This document shows, piece by piece, positions 1 through 12,380 of a DNA stretch of 64,000 bases. Made by a program: the position numbers and the translations under genes. This DNA comes from Penelope pileata (taxonomy: Eukaryota > Chordata > Aves > Galliformes > Cracidae), in the NCBI GenBank assembly GCA_013396635.1, contig WBMW01001706.1, positions 780,427-844,426 on the forward strand. The letters run 5' to 3'. Numbering within the stretch: the first letter of the stretch is position 1; every line of letters starts with the position of its first letter. The notes beneath the pieces are model-generated. The model made no database searches. It was not told the origin of the DNA and was given only the letters and a program-made list of their open reading frames with translations.

Positions 1-614
1 CCTCTGTGCACACAAGTCTGATCCAGTGCACAGCTGCTGAACCCCAGCAGCCAGACTATACCCCAAAAAGGAAATACAGGTGAGTGTCTGCAGTTCAGTG
101 TCAATCGTAGAGAGAAAGTGGGAGCTCTCTGGTGTGCAGCAGAATGACAGGAAAGGCAGCAAGGATGCAGCACTGGCAACATGCTTCAGAGAGATGAAAT
201 TAAGTATCGCCAGGAGGGCTGGTAGCTCCACTCATTCCTTAAGGTTCCTCATAACCTTAAGGTCACCAGACACCTTCCATTTTAAGATCCTATTTTCAGT
301 TCCTTATACACCACAAGTTGACCATTTGGATTTGTTTTTACGCATGCATCTTGTTTCTGCAGTATTGGTTTCTGCAGATGGAGAAAAAAAACGGCTCTAG
401 CGGTTAAGAATAGTGAGCTAGGGAAGACATACTGCTCTGTTTTGTTTAAAAAGTACTCTAGTGGCCTTTACTGTTCACACCTTGGTGTGCCCTGTCGCTT
501 TAGTGAAAGATTCGGCAAGCTGAGTAAAACTGCTTTCACTGTACGCACCTGCCTTCTGCAATCCTATGAAAACATTCTCAGAGAGTGGTAGCGAATGAAG
601 TTAAGCCCAGCTGG
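1..614. other. Intergenic, nothing supported
   Basis: Unique-looking sequence. An open frame at 80-400 has no recognisable product. Confidence 0.6.
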
Positions 615-1566
615 TAATGAGTGGTGTTCCCCTCACCCTGTTTAATATCTTTATTGATGATCTGGATGAGGGGATTGAGTGCACCCTCAGTAAGTTTGCA
701 GACAACACCAAGTTGCCTGAGGGTAGAAAGGCCCTACAGAGGGATCTGGACAGGCTGGATCACTGAGCTGAGGCCAATGGGATGAAACTCAACAAGACCA
801 AGTGCCACGTCCTGCACTTTGGTCACAATAGCCCCATGTAACGCTACAGGCTTGGAGCAGAGTGGCTGGAAGACTGTGCCAAGGAAAAGGACCTGGGGGT
901 GTTGGTTAATGCTCGGTTGAACATGAGCCAGCAGTGTGCCCAGGTGGCCAAGAAGGCCAATGGCATCCTGGCCTGCATCAGAAATAGTGCAGCCGGCAGG
1001 AACAAGGAGGTGATCGTCCCCTTGTACTCAGCTCTGGTGAGGCTGCACCTTGAGTACTGTGTTCAGTTTTGAGTCCCTCACTACAAGAAAGACATCGAGG
1101 CCCTGGAGCATGTCCAGAAAAGGGCAACAAAGCTGGTGAGGGGTCTAGAGCACAAGTTTTATGGGGAGTGGCTGAGGGAACTGGGTTTGTTCAGTCTGGA
1201 GAAGAGGCTCAGGGGAAACCTTGTTGCTCTCTGTGACTGCCTGAAAGGAGGCTGTGGTGAGGTGAGTGTTGGCCTCTTCTCCCAGGTAACAATGACAGGA
1301 TGACAATGAATGGCCTCAAGTTGCACCAGGAGAGGTTTGAGTTGGATATTAGGAAAAATTTCTTCTCTGAAAGAGTGGTCAGGCACTGGAACAGGCTGCC
1401 CAGAGAGATGGTGGAGTCACCATCCCTGGAGGTGTTCAAGAAATGTGCAGATGTGGTACTAAGGGACATGATTTATTGGTTTAGTGGGCAACACTGGTGG
1501 TAGGCGGATGGTTGGACTAAATAATCTTGAGGTCCTGTTCAACGTAATGATTCTATGATTCTTTTC
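615..1566 (+). mobile_element. CR1 LINE fragment, 3' end (about 950 bp)
   Basis: It contains the end of the CR1 reverse-transcriptase frame (TTTAATATCTTTATTGATGA, GATGAAACTCAACAAGACC) broken by stops and frameshifts. The CR1 3' tail follows: CATCCCTGGAGGTGTTCAAG, then ATTCTATGATTCT. It is 5'-truncated, as most avian CR1 copies are. The small frames inside (1209-1469 and 1300-1503) are relics of it. Confidence 0.95.
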
Positions 1567-2009
1567 TACGATTCCTAAATTTGTCCAGACTGTAAGCTTA
1601 AAAAATAGTCTCTACCAAGCAATTTTGTCAGCTGAAATTTTGGAAACCATTCAAGCAAGACAAGTCCTGCACACACCACCATGTGCACACACCTCCAGAA
1701 CTCCTGGGTCAACTGTCCCAGTGACCAGGTGACTGAGCAACTATGTGGCTGAGTGACCATGCCTCATGGAGGAGTAAAGACAGCTCTCCTGCTTGTCTAC
1801 CATGATCAGGGACTGTAGATCAGAAAGCCCTGAAGACTAGACATAAGCAAAAAATCTCCCTCCCAGCTGTGCCACCTCCCCTCAAACTGCCTGGGACAAA
1901 AGATATCAGATGAGATCAAGGAACTTGCTTTGGCTGAGGTAGGAAGAAGGGACAAGTGTCCACAGGAGCAAAAGAGAGCCCTGCGTACATGGAGGCACTA
2001 AATATATGG

Positions 2010-2250
2010 TTGTACTTCCAGGATCTCATCCAGCTGCTTCTTAAAAGTACCTTTCTTTGCCCCTTGCATGAGTAGAAGTTCATTGCATATTTCTCCTATG
2101 TTGAAGTGTCTTCCTTTAAATTACAGCCTGTATGTCTTTGTGGGAAGTTTGTAACCATTTGTTCTCATGCCAATGTGTCCTGTAACTTAAAAAGTAGTTC
2201 TCTTGCTTCAGTATTTTTTCACGGCTGTGTTTGTAGACTGTTGCAATGTC
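2010..2250 (-). mobile_element. Possible very old CR1 or L3-like fragment
   Basis: CATCCAGCTGCTTCTTAAAA, CCTATGTTGAAGTGTCTTCC and the following text resemble the minus strand of old CR1 3' regions, but with many differences. Low certainty. Confidence 0.35.
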
Positions 2251-4030
2251 TGTAGACTGGGCAAAGACAGAGCTGGGATGAGGAACTCAAGCCCTGGCCC
2301 CAAGGCACAGATGGGATCAGCAGCTCAGGTTTAAGCCCTAACGGCAAATACTCACAGTTTGTCCTCTACCAGCTACTCAAAAATTTCATCTTTTTCGTAA
2401 GGAAAAAGCAAAACAAACCCAAAACCTAACCCAAAATCGATGCACTCTATATAACACCCCACAAGTCAGAGCTAGCCAGCTAGGCAGCAGTTACAGTGCA
2501 GTACAAACTTCAGATACACAGTCACAAACTATTTTTTTCAACAGCAACCAACGTGTAGGATAGAGCAGCCCCAAGGATAAAACAAATTAAATCCTCGGAA
2601 AAAATGCTCTGCAATATGAAAAAATTCAGGCTATAAATATTCTAGCATCCTGCATACTCAAAACTAAGTACCTAAATTTAGGGAACACTTTTGATCCTAG
2701 TCATTCTATGTTTCCACTTGCCAGCACTAAGACGGACGTAGCTCTCACCATCGTTCTGCAGAGCTAGTGGGAGGATGTACTCATTACTTTCTGTGAAACG
2801 TTCAGGGTTCATAACGGTAAGTACCACAGAAAAGCCTATAAAGTAGTTAATAACTTCATCCTCACAGCAGGATTTACAGGGATGAGTAATAAATAAGATA
2901 TAAAGCCTCATATTAAATAGCAAGTATGGTATAAAACAATGAATAATTGCTCACTAAGAGGACTCATCACTGTGTACTTATTAAGGTATAGGTCTACGGG
3001 AAAATTAATATGTGATCTTCTTAAAACCATATCATGCTGCATGAAATATAAGCACAACAGAGGTAAAAGTGTACAGGAAATCTACATTCTGGCATTTCTT
3101 ACATTTTGATTAATCAATACCACAAATTTGATAATGTGGTTTAACACAATTTATTGTCTGTTCACGTGCTGTGATACAAACATAGAGGAAAAAAGATGCC
3201 TGTGCATTCACCATGCCATTAATACTCTCTTACCTTCCCTACGCTTTTATTCCTCTGGAAAGCATTATGCAGGGTTGCTGTATAAGGTAGCTCAGGTTTC
3301 CAACACAATATCCTGGGTTTAAGTTCTTGTCCCACAGAAAGAAATGTGCCAGACTGGGTCACAGCCTGCTTAGTGAAGCATAGAGGGAGAACTGCAAAGC
3401 TGCAGGCTTTATTGAAACTCTCACAAAAAACACATCTGTTCTAAACATATTTTTCAAATGCTCCAGAAGAGGATGGACTGTTAGAATTTGCATTTTGTCC
3501 CTACTCGCTGTGCCAGCAACTTTCCCAGCACAGGCCCCCGTCTCTATCTGAGGTGGGTTTACTGGCAGTGACAACAGCATGTGTGCCCCTCAGCTGTGAA
3601 ATGACTCATTTCCCCTGCCTGATTACAGAATTGACTTTAGAAACTGTTTCCTCACAGTGAAAACCTATGAAATAGCAAGCGATAGAGGCAGTTGAGCTCT
3701 GCTTCCTGCTGATCCGGGTGTGGTGGCACCCAACGGCCGCTGTGCCACCACCTTGCAGTGTGGCATCCCCTCTGGCCAGTGCTGGCACGGGCAGGAAGGA
3801 GTGGAGTCAGGGCAGGCAGAGGGCATCATCTGATGGCTGCTGGAGTTTGCAGTTTCTAGGGGCTGCCCAGTAGCTCTGCGGTGTCTCCTGAGAAGGTATT
3901 GCTCATCTGAAGAGAGCTGCTATGCTTCAAACAAAAACTAACTGCACAATTAGTTCTTCAATTAATAGAAACAAATTGCATTAAGCATCAAGAAAGCCAA
4001 GAGTGTAACACTTCATGTGTATATATATAT

Positions 4031-4066
4031 ACAAGTTTATATATGTCTACAAGTTTATATATGTCT
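4031..4066 (+). repeat. Two tandem copies of an 18-bp unit
   Basis: ACAAGTTTATATATGTCT occurs twice back to back after an (AT)n run at 4019-4030. Confidence 0.9.
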
Positions 4067-4603
4067 GTGTGTGTTTTATGTACAGGAACATAAAAGCACA
4101 TGTGGGGGAGGCAGCAAGCTGCCCACAGTCACGCAAGCCCCTGTGGACAGTTCAGCCCCATCCTCAGGACAGTGCTATTCAGTATCATGGGAAATCAGAT
4201 TGTTAAGAGGACTGGCAACCTGCAGCTCCAGCCTCCCATGGTAATCAAACAGTGACTGTCTTCTCATTGCAAACAACTGGGAACTTGGGCAATGCACGAA
4301 GAAGAAAGTACTCAGCTTGTCATGAGCACAGAAACTCAGGAGCAATGATGTGGACACGGCTGTCCAAGTACACAGCCACAGCTCAGGTTTCAGAGACAAT
4401 ATCCGGCATTTAATGTGCTGATGTCTCAAAATATAGGTCCCAAGCAACCACCAAGTGTGGTGGTATAGATTCAATGTTATGTTTAAGGTCATTTGTAATA
4501 TATCTCCTTTATGGTTGTTCTTTCCCTCTTTATTTATTCTTCTGTGCTGGAACAGGTATTTCATGTGGTTCCTTTGTTTTAGTTCTGAATTTTATAGCTA
4601 TGA

Positions 4604-4624
4604 TTTTTTTTTTTTTTTTTTTTT

Positions 4625-4655
<31 letters not shown>
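4604..4655 (+). repeat. Poly(T) tract
   Basis: About 51 T residues broken by one G at 4625. A second T-rich run follows near 4710-4730. Frames translated over it (4455-4785) are artefacts. Confidence 0.95.
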
Positions 4656-4656
<1 letters not shown>

Positions 4657-7048
4657 GTTATTGTTGAACTTCCTGCTCTGTTGCTGTGTCGCTGCTTATT
4701 AAATTATTCCTTTTTTCTTTTTTTTTTTTACAGGGTGACTTGTATGGTTTCCACTATCTCTCTCTGGAGATCAGGGTTGCAATAAATATATTTCAAGTGG
4801 CTCTTACAGTGGTTCTCCTTTCTTATTTTTTACCTGAGGGATAAAAAGAAATGGGCCTGGAAAAGAAAGAACATATCCAAAGAGATAAGTAAATGCGGGA
4901 AAGAGCCTCATTCCCTCTGAATCAACAGCATCAGTTCCCAGCAACTCCCATGCAAGCCCTCCAGGACCAAGGCAGGAGACGAGGCAGTTACTGCTAACAT
5001 CACTCTCTCTTCTTTCTTTATGAGTTGTTGGTTGTGGGTGCTTACTCAGTTTTTTCCTGAGCCAGTTCTTCCAGCCTTCTCAATAATTTATGCTTCAGCA
5101 GTGAAAATTGCCACTCGAAGTACCACCATAAATTTACTAACAACACTTCGGCTTTTGAAATCAGAAACCGCAAAACCTTTCCAGTGATACAATTTAATGC
5201 CATACTATTGACAGCTTTCAGAGACTTACAGGAGCAATTATCACTGTTTAGCCTGGCTGGCTGATTCCGGGACGGGGAAACAAAGTTCCCTTTTGGAGTT
5301 GTTCATACTCTGGCTGAGAGCTGTCAGCAAGGCAAGGATAGGCTGCAGAGGCCTGTGCTTCTGTGGGCCTCTCCCAAGTCCTGTTTTACCACCTCCATCA
5401 GCATAAGGAGTGCTGGCCTTTGTCAGTGCTGACTGTGTGCTATCTCACATTCCCTCAGCCCTGGGTGCAGGTGAGGCCATTCCTGGCAGCTGCAGGTTCA
5501 GGTGAGTGCTATCACGGCAATGCAAAAGTTGTGAGTGGAGGAAACCTTGACTGAATTGATCAAGTGTGTGAGAGACATATGAGGATGTGGCGGGCTTCAT
5601 ATGAGATCTCCATGCTGCAGATCGCATGCAGTGCCTAATAAAATATGAAATATTTAATTAGAGTGAGTGATTACTCTCATTTGTTCAAGACCCCAAGAGC
5701 TGTAGTAATTTGATGAGGGAAGACATGAAAAATGAAGCATGAGAACAGTAATGCCTTGATGAGGAGCACAAGGGGGGAAAAAAAGGAAAAAAAATGGAAA
5801 AAACAACACTGCTATCTAAACAAAGGCGCTGCAGTACTCTTAAAAGAAATCTGCAAGACTTCATCCAAATTAAAGGTATCTCCTTCAGAAAGAAGAACAT
5901 GTTTCTGGACCAACATACAACAAATGACAGTGGTTACATTTACAGGCTTCTCTATGGATTTATTCTTTTTTCAGAATTAAAGCAGACTGATTGGTAAAAT
6001 CCAGTGGGATGTGATCTCTCTAATTAATAAAAGTTATTATTCATTTAAAGTCTCCTATTGGACATCCTCATTGTACTGCCTCTGTAAGCCCTGCTTGTGC
6101 CTCCAGGGCACCAGAGTTATGACAAATATGTGCGAGTTTCTTTCATATCACCCATGAAGATATTTTGAAGTGGACTTAGAGGAGAAAGAGCTCAACAAAC
6201 CCAAGCCAGAAGGCTGGAAGTACTGAGGAGTGCACAGGAGCTAGGAGGCCGTAGTTAATCTGTTTGGCTGTTTTGCAGAAGAGCTGACTCCCTTGTTGGG
6301 GCTCCCAGAGGGGTATGCAGGTGGCACACCAAATGTGTCACTGACGTGGCCCCTCTGAAAACCTGGCCACAGGAGGAGGGCCATGAAAGGATGTCTTAGC
6401 GGATGCTAACACCACTCTCACTCTTCTCCTTCAATGAGCTTTGCTTTGTGGTCTCCCCTCTCAATATATTGCTGCCTGATGACAGCTGCTGAGCAGCACA
6501 GTCTGCTTCTCCACAAGTGGCCACTTGGCTTGTGCACAGCAATCCACTGCTGGACAGGCACCAGTGTGGCAGGGCAAGAACATAAGCAGCTGTAACTGCT
6601 TTGAAATGCCAGTTTGCTCATTTAGAAGAAGGAGAGCTGTTCACACTCCTGAAGGAGCCAGTTTCATAAACGAAATTGGTAATGACTCAGCTTTGTAAGG
6701 AATGATGCAGCTGCGATGGCATCTGCCCAGATGTCTTTAATGCTCAGCACCTAGCTCCTAGGAGATCCAGCTACTGTTTCCCAAGGGGCTGCAGATACCT
6801 AGGCATCCACCTTTTAGCCCAGGGCCTCTGGCATACAACCACAGTTATATGTCTGTCCCTCAGCCTCTTTCCTCTTCTCTGTTCCTCAGGTCCAGTCCTA
6901 GCTCCTGAGGCCCTCATCTGAGTGCAAGCACATCCCCTCCTAGAAGGCTGTGCCTTCTGTCCTACAAAGCACGTTTGTGAGACCTGGGACAGAGAACAGC
7001 AAGCAGACATACAGATTTACAAGGGATGCTCAGATCTTGTACCAGATC

Positions 7049-7141
7049 TGGAGGTTGGCGGCCCTGCCTGCAGCACGGGGGTTGGAACTTGATGATCCTT
7101 AGGGTCCCTTCCAACCCAGGCCATTCTATGATTCTATGATT
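7049..7141 (+). mobile_element. CR1 3' terminal fragment
   Basis: TTGGAACTTGATGATCCTTA and CCCTTCCAACCCAGGCCATT followed by ATTCTATGATTCTATGATT, the standard CR1 end. About 93 bp. Confidence 0.93.
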
Positions 7142-10100
7142 TGTAACATAAAATCTGCTCTATCACAACAGGTGTATTTTTGATTTGTGAATATAAATAT
7201 AGGAGGTTTTGGACTATGAAAAAGGTAAAGGGAAAGAATTTAACTCTATTCTTGCACTGAGGTGAGATAATTTTGCCCATATGCCTGTGACCTGTGTGAA
7301 CTAGCCTTTTTCAGGAATAATTTTGAGTCAAAAGTTCATTGTATCTTACGCAAATATAGAACAGTGAATCTTCTTACTGTGAGTTTAATATACAGATTTA
7401 GATACACACACTTCAACTGCACTGTTACTCTGGTTATTCACTCTTTGTGTTGTGGCACTTGTAAGCTGCAACCTTGAAAACAGAATTTGTTGGGCACAGC
7501 TAACATAGACAGGGCTTGCTCCAGTGACCCAAATACAAAAACAAAAGACAAAATAGGTGACGGGTACAGAAAAACAGTGAGGCGCTGTTGATCAGCATCG
7601 CATTCACCAATCTGGCACTCCAGCAGCTGTCAAGTTTTTGTCGGACAACATGGAAAGAAAAGGGTTTTAAAAAGGCTTCACCAAAATTTTAGCATGAACT
7701 GAAGGAGGTGGTTCTGCAGCACAGCTGTAGCTCAGGAAACACCACAGAGCTGACAGGATTAGATTTATGTTCCCAGCAGGGCCTGCCCGGAGATAAGAGG
7801 CAGGGAGAAACAAGATGTCAGCCAACAGCAGAGCTGTAAAACAGAACATTTACAAAGCAGCAGGAGCATTCCCTGAAGGATGAGTACCTTGCTGAGTAAT
7901 TAGGAGACAAAAGTTAGAAGGGAAGAAGAGGAGGATGTTTTAGCTCCAACATTAGTGTTGAGACGTTTCCTTGAAAGGAAAAAAAAATTAGTTTAATGGT
8001 CTATGAGGTAGATTGTTCTGAGTGTACCCTCCTCCTGCCATTCTGTGCCAGCAGGCAGTACCACCAGGTACTCTCACATTGATTTCACAGTAATTAGAAA
8101 GCACAAAACAACTGCCGGTTGCTTATTTTTAACATTTCTGCTTAGGCAAGTTAGGACAGCAGAACATGCTCATTCTCAGTGCCTGTGAGAGGGATTTAGC
8201 TGTTCCTTAATCCCAAATCAGAACATCCATTGTACACTCTATTTGCCCCCACAATTTTTTTCTCTGAGTCCTGCAATGTTCCCTTTCCACCCAAACTTTA
8301 CAAGATTTGTAAAAGCTTATCAACACACTTCAAGTGCTGTGATTTTATAATTTGCAGGCCTGAAGTACTCGGTATTTGTTAGTCACAGGCTTTGCAGAGC
8401 TAAATTTGCCTTACCACAAGGAATGCACGTACCCAGACAATTTCCTCCCACCGTTCCATCGCACGTCTAGGCAGGCACCCAGTTTTGGGACATGTTGGGT
8501 TAGTCATGTGACACTGCCTGTGGCTGTTAGGAAACAACTCACACATCTGTTTTCTTGGCATCAGACAAAAAATGCACTAGCACATCTGAAACCTGTCTCT
8601 TAGGAACATTAAAGGTGCGCATGCTGTTTGAATCTAACCACTGCTGTTGAGGCAGCTTTTGATGCTTCGCTCCCTTGGACTTTGTGTTACAACTGTGTTA
8701 TTCCTTTAGTGGAAGGAAGCCTCACTCCCAGCACAAGCATCTACTCCTGTTGAAGTCAGAGGAGAGCATGCTATTATCTTGGGCTAGTTTCAAAGGGTGT
8801 AAATCAGTACAACTTCTGTCTCCACTATACTGGAGATGCGCCAGTTCATACTGGTTGCAGATCTGCCCTTACAAGTTCACACATCACCTGCTCTGCAGTC
8901 TGCTGATTTCCTGGATTAGGTGCGTGAAGCTGGGAAGACACTCGTGGAGGTGATGGGCACAGTCCTAGCACTGCATGGCATGGCTATATTTACGTTGCAG
9001 TGCTAGACAAGCTGCAAGTTGCTGGAGAGAAATTGATGTCATCTGGAAGAAAAAATCTGTAGGAACATGCCAGCCTTCTGGTATATCAGAAGTAAGGACT
9101 TGTACTTCCCGTTCAGGCTCATCCACTCTGTGACATGTCAATGTTGGTAGACTTCAAAGTCTTCCCTTTCTTCTGAAGGGATTGGTACTTTCTCAGCTCA
9201 GGGTGGGATGAGTAATCAAAGCTTTGCGAGCATGCCAAAGCATTTACAAGGGACACAATTTGTACAGAAATATTATCTATGTATTTGTGGTTTTGTTCTG
9301 AGCTTCCTGTAGTCCAGGAGCAGTGAAAGAAGAAAATTAATGTAAAAGCTCACCAATCTGATTCAACATGCTTTATAGACAGAGCTTGCTTTTCCCCAAA
9401 GTGCGAATAACTCCCTATACGATACAAGCAAGCAAAGGAAATCAGCTACAAGCAAATAACAACCACTGCTGCTGGCCCAAGCCCTGAGAACGAAGGTCCC
9501 AGGGGTGCAACCAGCTCTATAGCTGGCTCAGAACAACGTCCTGCCTGCTGCAGTAGCATTTGTGACGCATTTTAAAATATCATGCAATAAGGCACTAGGG
9601 TCAGTTAATCAGGTAGAAGTTAGACACACAGTGTGTTGGCCACACTGTTCCCTCAAACCCAACGCTTGCATTTTCTTCCCTTTCTCACTGCACACCAGTT
9701 CCCAGCCTTTCCACTTCCTTCATAACTGTCCGTGCTGTGAATGTCAATACTGACAAGAGAAAACACGGTGCCCTATCAGTAGCCATTTTTTCAGCATATT
9801 TCCCCTAGTCAGGCTGGTCGAGATGACAAATTTTAGGCACCATGTCATGCTGGCCATTCAGTAATCTAATGTGAGTAACAGTGAATCCTTGCAGACGTAC
9901 TGCTGTCTCTTTTTTCTTAGCAGAGATATCTGTAGTGACAACAACTGAATTACTTCCAACCAGCCTTAACAAAAGTAAACATGAGTATAGTAAAAGCAAA
10001 AATCCATGTCCTGTTCCTGTATGTTGGTTTGATTATGTGGGACAGAGGTTTTACCCTAGATGTGTCTCTCTCCAACTTTTCCAGGGGAGGTTACAATTTT

Positions 10101-10448
10101 CTCAATCTACCCACCTCATCTGGGAGTTCCTGTTGTTTGGAAAGTCCTGCTCTGATTCAGTCCCAGCTTCCAGAGCAGCATAGAGGTGTTCCAGAACTTA
10201 ATTCCTTGAGCAGGAGAAAACCTGGCCTGGCCTGAGAGGCTGGAAGGTGGTTTGCAAATCCAGGAGCCCGCCCAGATCCAAGCATTAGCATTCCCTTGCA
10301 GGCAATAGTGTGGACTTAACTCTGCTGACAGTCTGTGGGCCACCACAGCTTTTACCTAGGGAAAGCATAACCAGCCACTTTTTTTCCAGAGTAGCAACCA
10401 AACACAAACACTAAGCTGTTCTGCCATGATGCCATGAGAGGGGTAAAA

Positions 10449-10606
10449 CAGGGAGGTGGTGGAGTCACCGTCCCTGGAGGTGTTCAAGAAACGTGGAGAT
10501 GTGGTACTTAGGGGCATGGTTTAGTGGGCATTATTGATGGTAGGTGGATGGTTGGATTAGATGACCTTAGAGGGCTTTTCCAACCTTAATCATTCTGTGA
10601 TTCTAA
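10449..10606 (+). mobile_element. CR1 3' terminal fragment
   Basis: GTCCCTGGAGGTGTTCAAGA, GATGGTTGGATTAGATGACC and a CATTCTGTGATTCT end. It is of the same CR1 type as the copy at 615-1566. Confidence 0.93.
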
Positions 10607-11936
10607 ACTGGATGTAAAGAATGCTCATCCATATGGCAGGAAAATGCAGAAGTATGGGGCAAGCACGCACATTGCAAGGAGACGGGTCAGAAAAGTGATC
10701 GGGCCTTGCCAATACATCTAAGCACATTTGGCTCAGATTCCGGCATGTCGATAATTGTCTTTATGGATTTAGCAGTGTTGGGTCCTGGAGGAGAGAGGCC
10801 TCTGAATTATGGAGGAGCCTTCCCAAGACTCACAGGATTTCCCCTGCTCCGGAACATCAAGAAAATTATGCATCAAAAAAAAAAGTGGCAGAAGAAATGC
10901 CCTAAAGGCCTATGATGATTAAATGGCAGTTAAAATTTTCCAGGATTTCTGAGCCTCACAGGTTACACTGGTGAGGAAGGCAAACTGGTGCTAGGCTTTT
11001 TTACTGCAGTTGTACTTGTTCATGAGGCTGTGCCAAGCCCTGCTACAGGGAATAGAACTGATCCCAGACCCAAGAAGAATGCAGCCTTATATCTCAGTGA
11101 TCAGGGAGCATGAACTAGCCAGCTCACTCCTGGGCAGGTGAACACGTGCAGCCCTTGACCAGAGCCTTCCCTTCTGCCGTTCCACTGAGGTGGAAGTCAA
11201 GAAGGACCCTTTCTCCTCTCTATGCAGATGAGATTTCTAATCTGCTTCCTGCTTCCCTGTGGCTAGGCTACTGCAAAGCACTCACTGCACCCTCCCCTGG
11301 ACACTAAAAATGGAGCTACAGCCCGAAAGCCACAAGCCAAAGAAACATTCAGGTGGCAAATGTGCAAAAGAAGGTTATAAGGATGGGACCCAAACAGGGC
11401 AGAATTTGCCTGTTTGCAGTGTGACAGCTTAGGTTTTGGAGTGGGGTAGGGAGTAATTTGGGCTTTTTTGTACAAGGGAACAGTCTCAGTGCTGAGAGGA
11501 CATAGTCCTGGCCATGACTCTGATTGTATAGATGTTATATGGAGGCATGCTGCAGCCCGTGACTCAAGCAATTAATCATGTGCCTTAAACACTGTCGACA
11601 GAGGCTTGTTTCTCATTAAACCACCTGAAAGCAGATCTCCTGACAGTCCCAAGAGGAAAATAAAGAAGAAAGGTATTTGTTTCCAGACACAGTTCAAAGG
11701 CAACAAAACTGAGAACTGCTGAAACAGAAACAATTACCATTAAATTTTTTTCCACAGCCTGACTAAATTCCCCAAGCGACATCCTACTGAGTGAGAGCTG
11801 CACGGCTGTCTGCTGAGATCCTAGTCTCCTATTGCATGCTTTCCCCATGGGGTAACAGGAGGTAGCTTGAGAACTGGCAAATTAGTGGGGCAAAAAAATT
11901 ACTCCCAACTTCAGAGATGGTAGACGGGCATTCACA

Positions 11937-12316
11937 GCCAGAGTGCTGTGTCCAGTTCTGAGTTCCCAGTACAACAGAGACTCAGGTGTACTGCAGAGAG
12001 GGCAGTGGAGGGCCACCGAGATGATGAAGGGACTGGGGCACCTCTCCTGTGAGGAGAGGCTGAGAGAGCTGGGACTGTTCAGCCTGGAGAAGAGGACGCT
12101 TAGGGGGTTCTCATCAATGTCCATAAATATTTGAGGGGAGGCTGCAAAGAGGACAGAGACAGGCCCTTCTCAGTGGTGCCCAGTGCCAGGACAAGAGGCA
12201 GCGGGCAGAAGCTGGAACACAAAAGGTTCTTCCTAAACATTAGGAAACATACTGTAAGGGTGGCTGAGCACTGGCACAGGCTGCCCAGAGAGACTGTGGA
12301 GTATCCTCCTTGCACA
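11937..12316 (+). mobile_element. CR1 fragment followed by a GA repeat
   Basis: TGTGTCCAGTTCTGAG, AGGAGAGGCTGAGAGAGCTG, TTCAGCCTGGAGAAGAGGA and CTGCCCAGAGAGACTGTGGA are CR1 landmarks. The element lacks its usual tail; a (GA)n array begins at 12318. Confidence 0.93.
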
Positions 12317-12317
12317 T

Positions 12318-12318
12318 T

Positions 12319-12351
<33 letters not shown>

Positions 12352-12380
12352 GAGAGGGAGAGAGGAAGGGAGAGAGAGAG
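12318..12380 (+). repeat. (GA)n microsatellite
   Basis: Imperfect GA/GAAA/GGA array directly after a CR1 fragment. Confidence 0.95.

Larger units (their letters stand above)
1567..7048. other. Intergenic, 3' flank region
   Basis: Holds a possible old CR1 relic (2010-2250), the 18-bp tandem and the poly(T) tract. A short purine run is at 5771-5808. I see no coding exon pattern or RNA gene. Confidence 0.6.

Noticed and set aside
4455..4785. Phe-rich frames
   Set aside because: Translation of the poly(T) tract.
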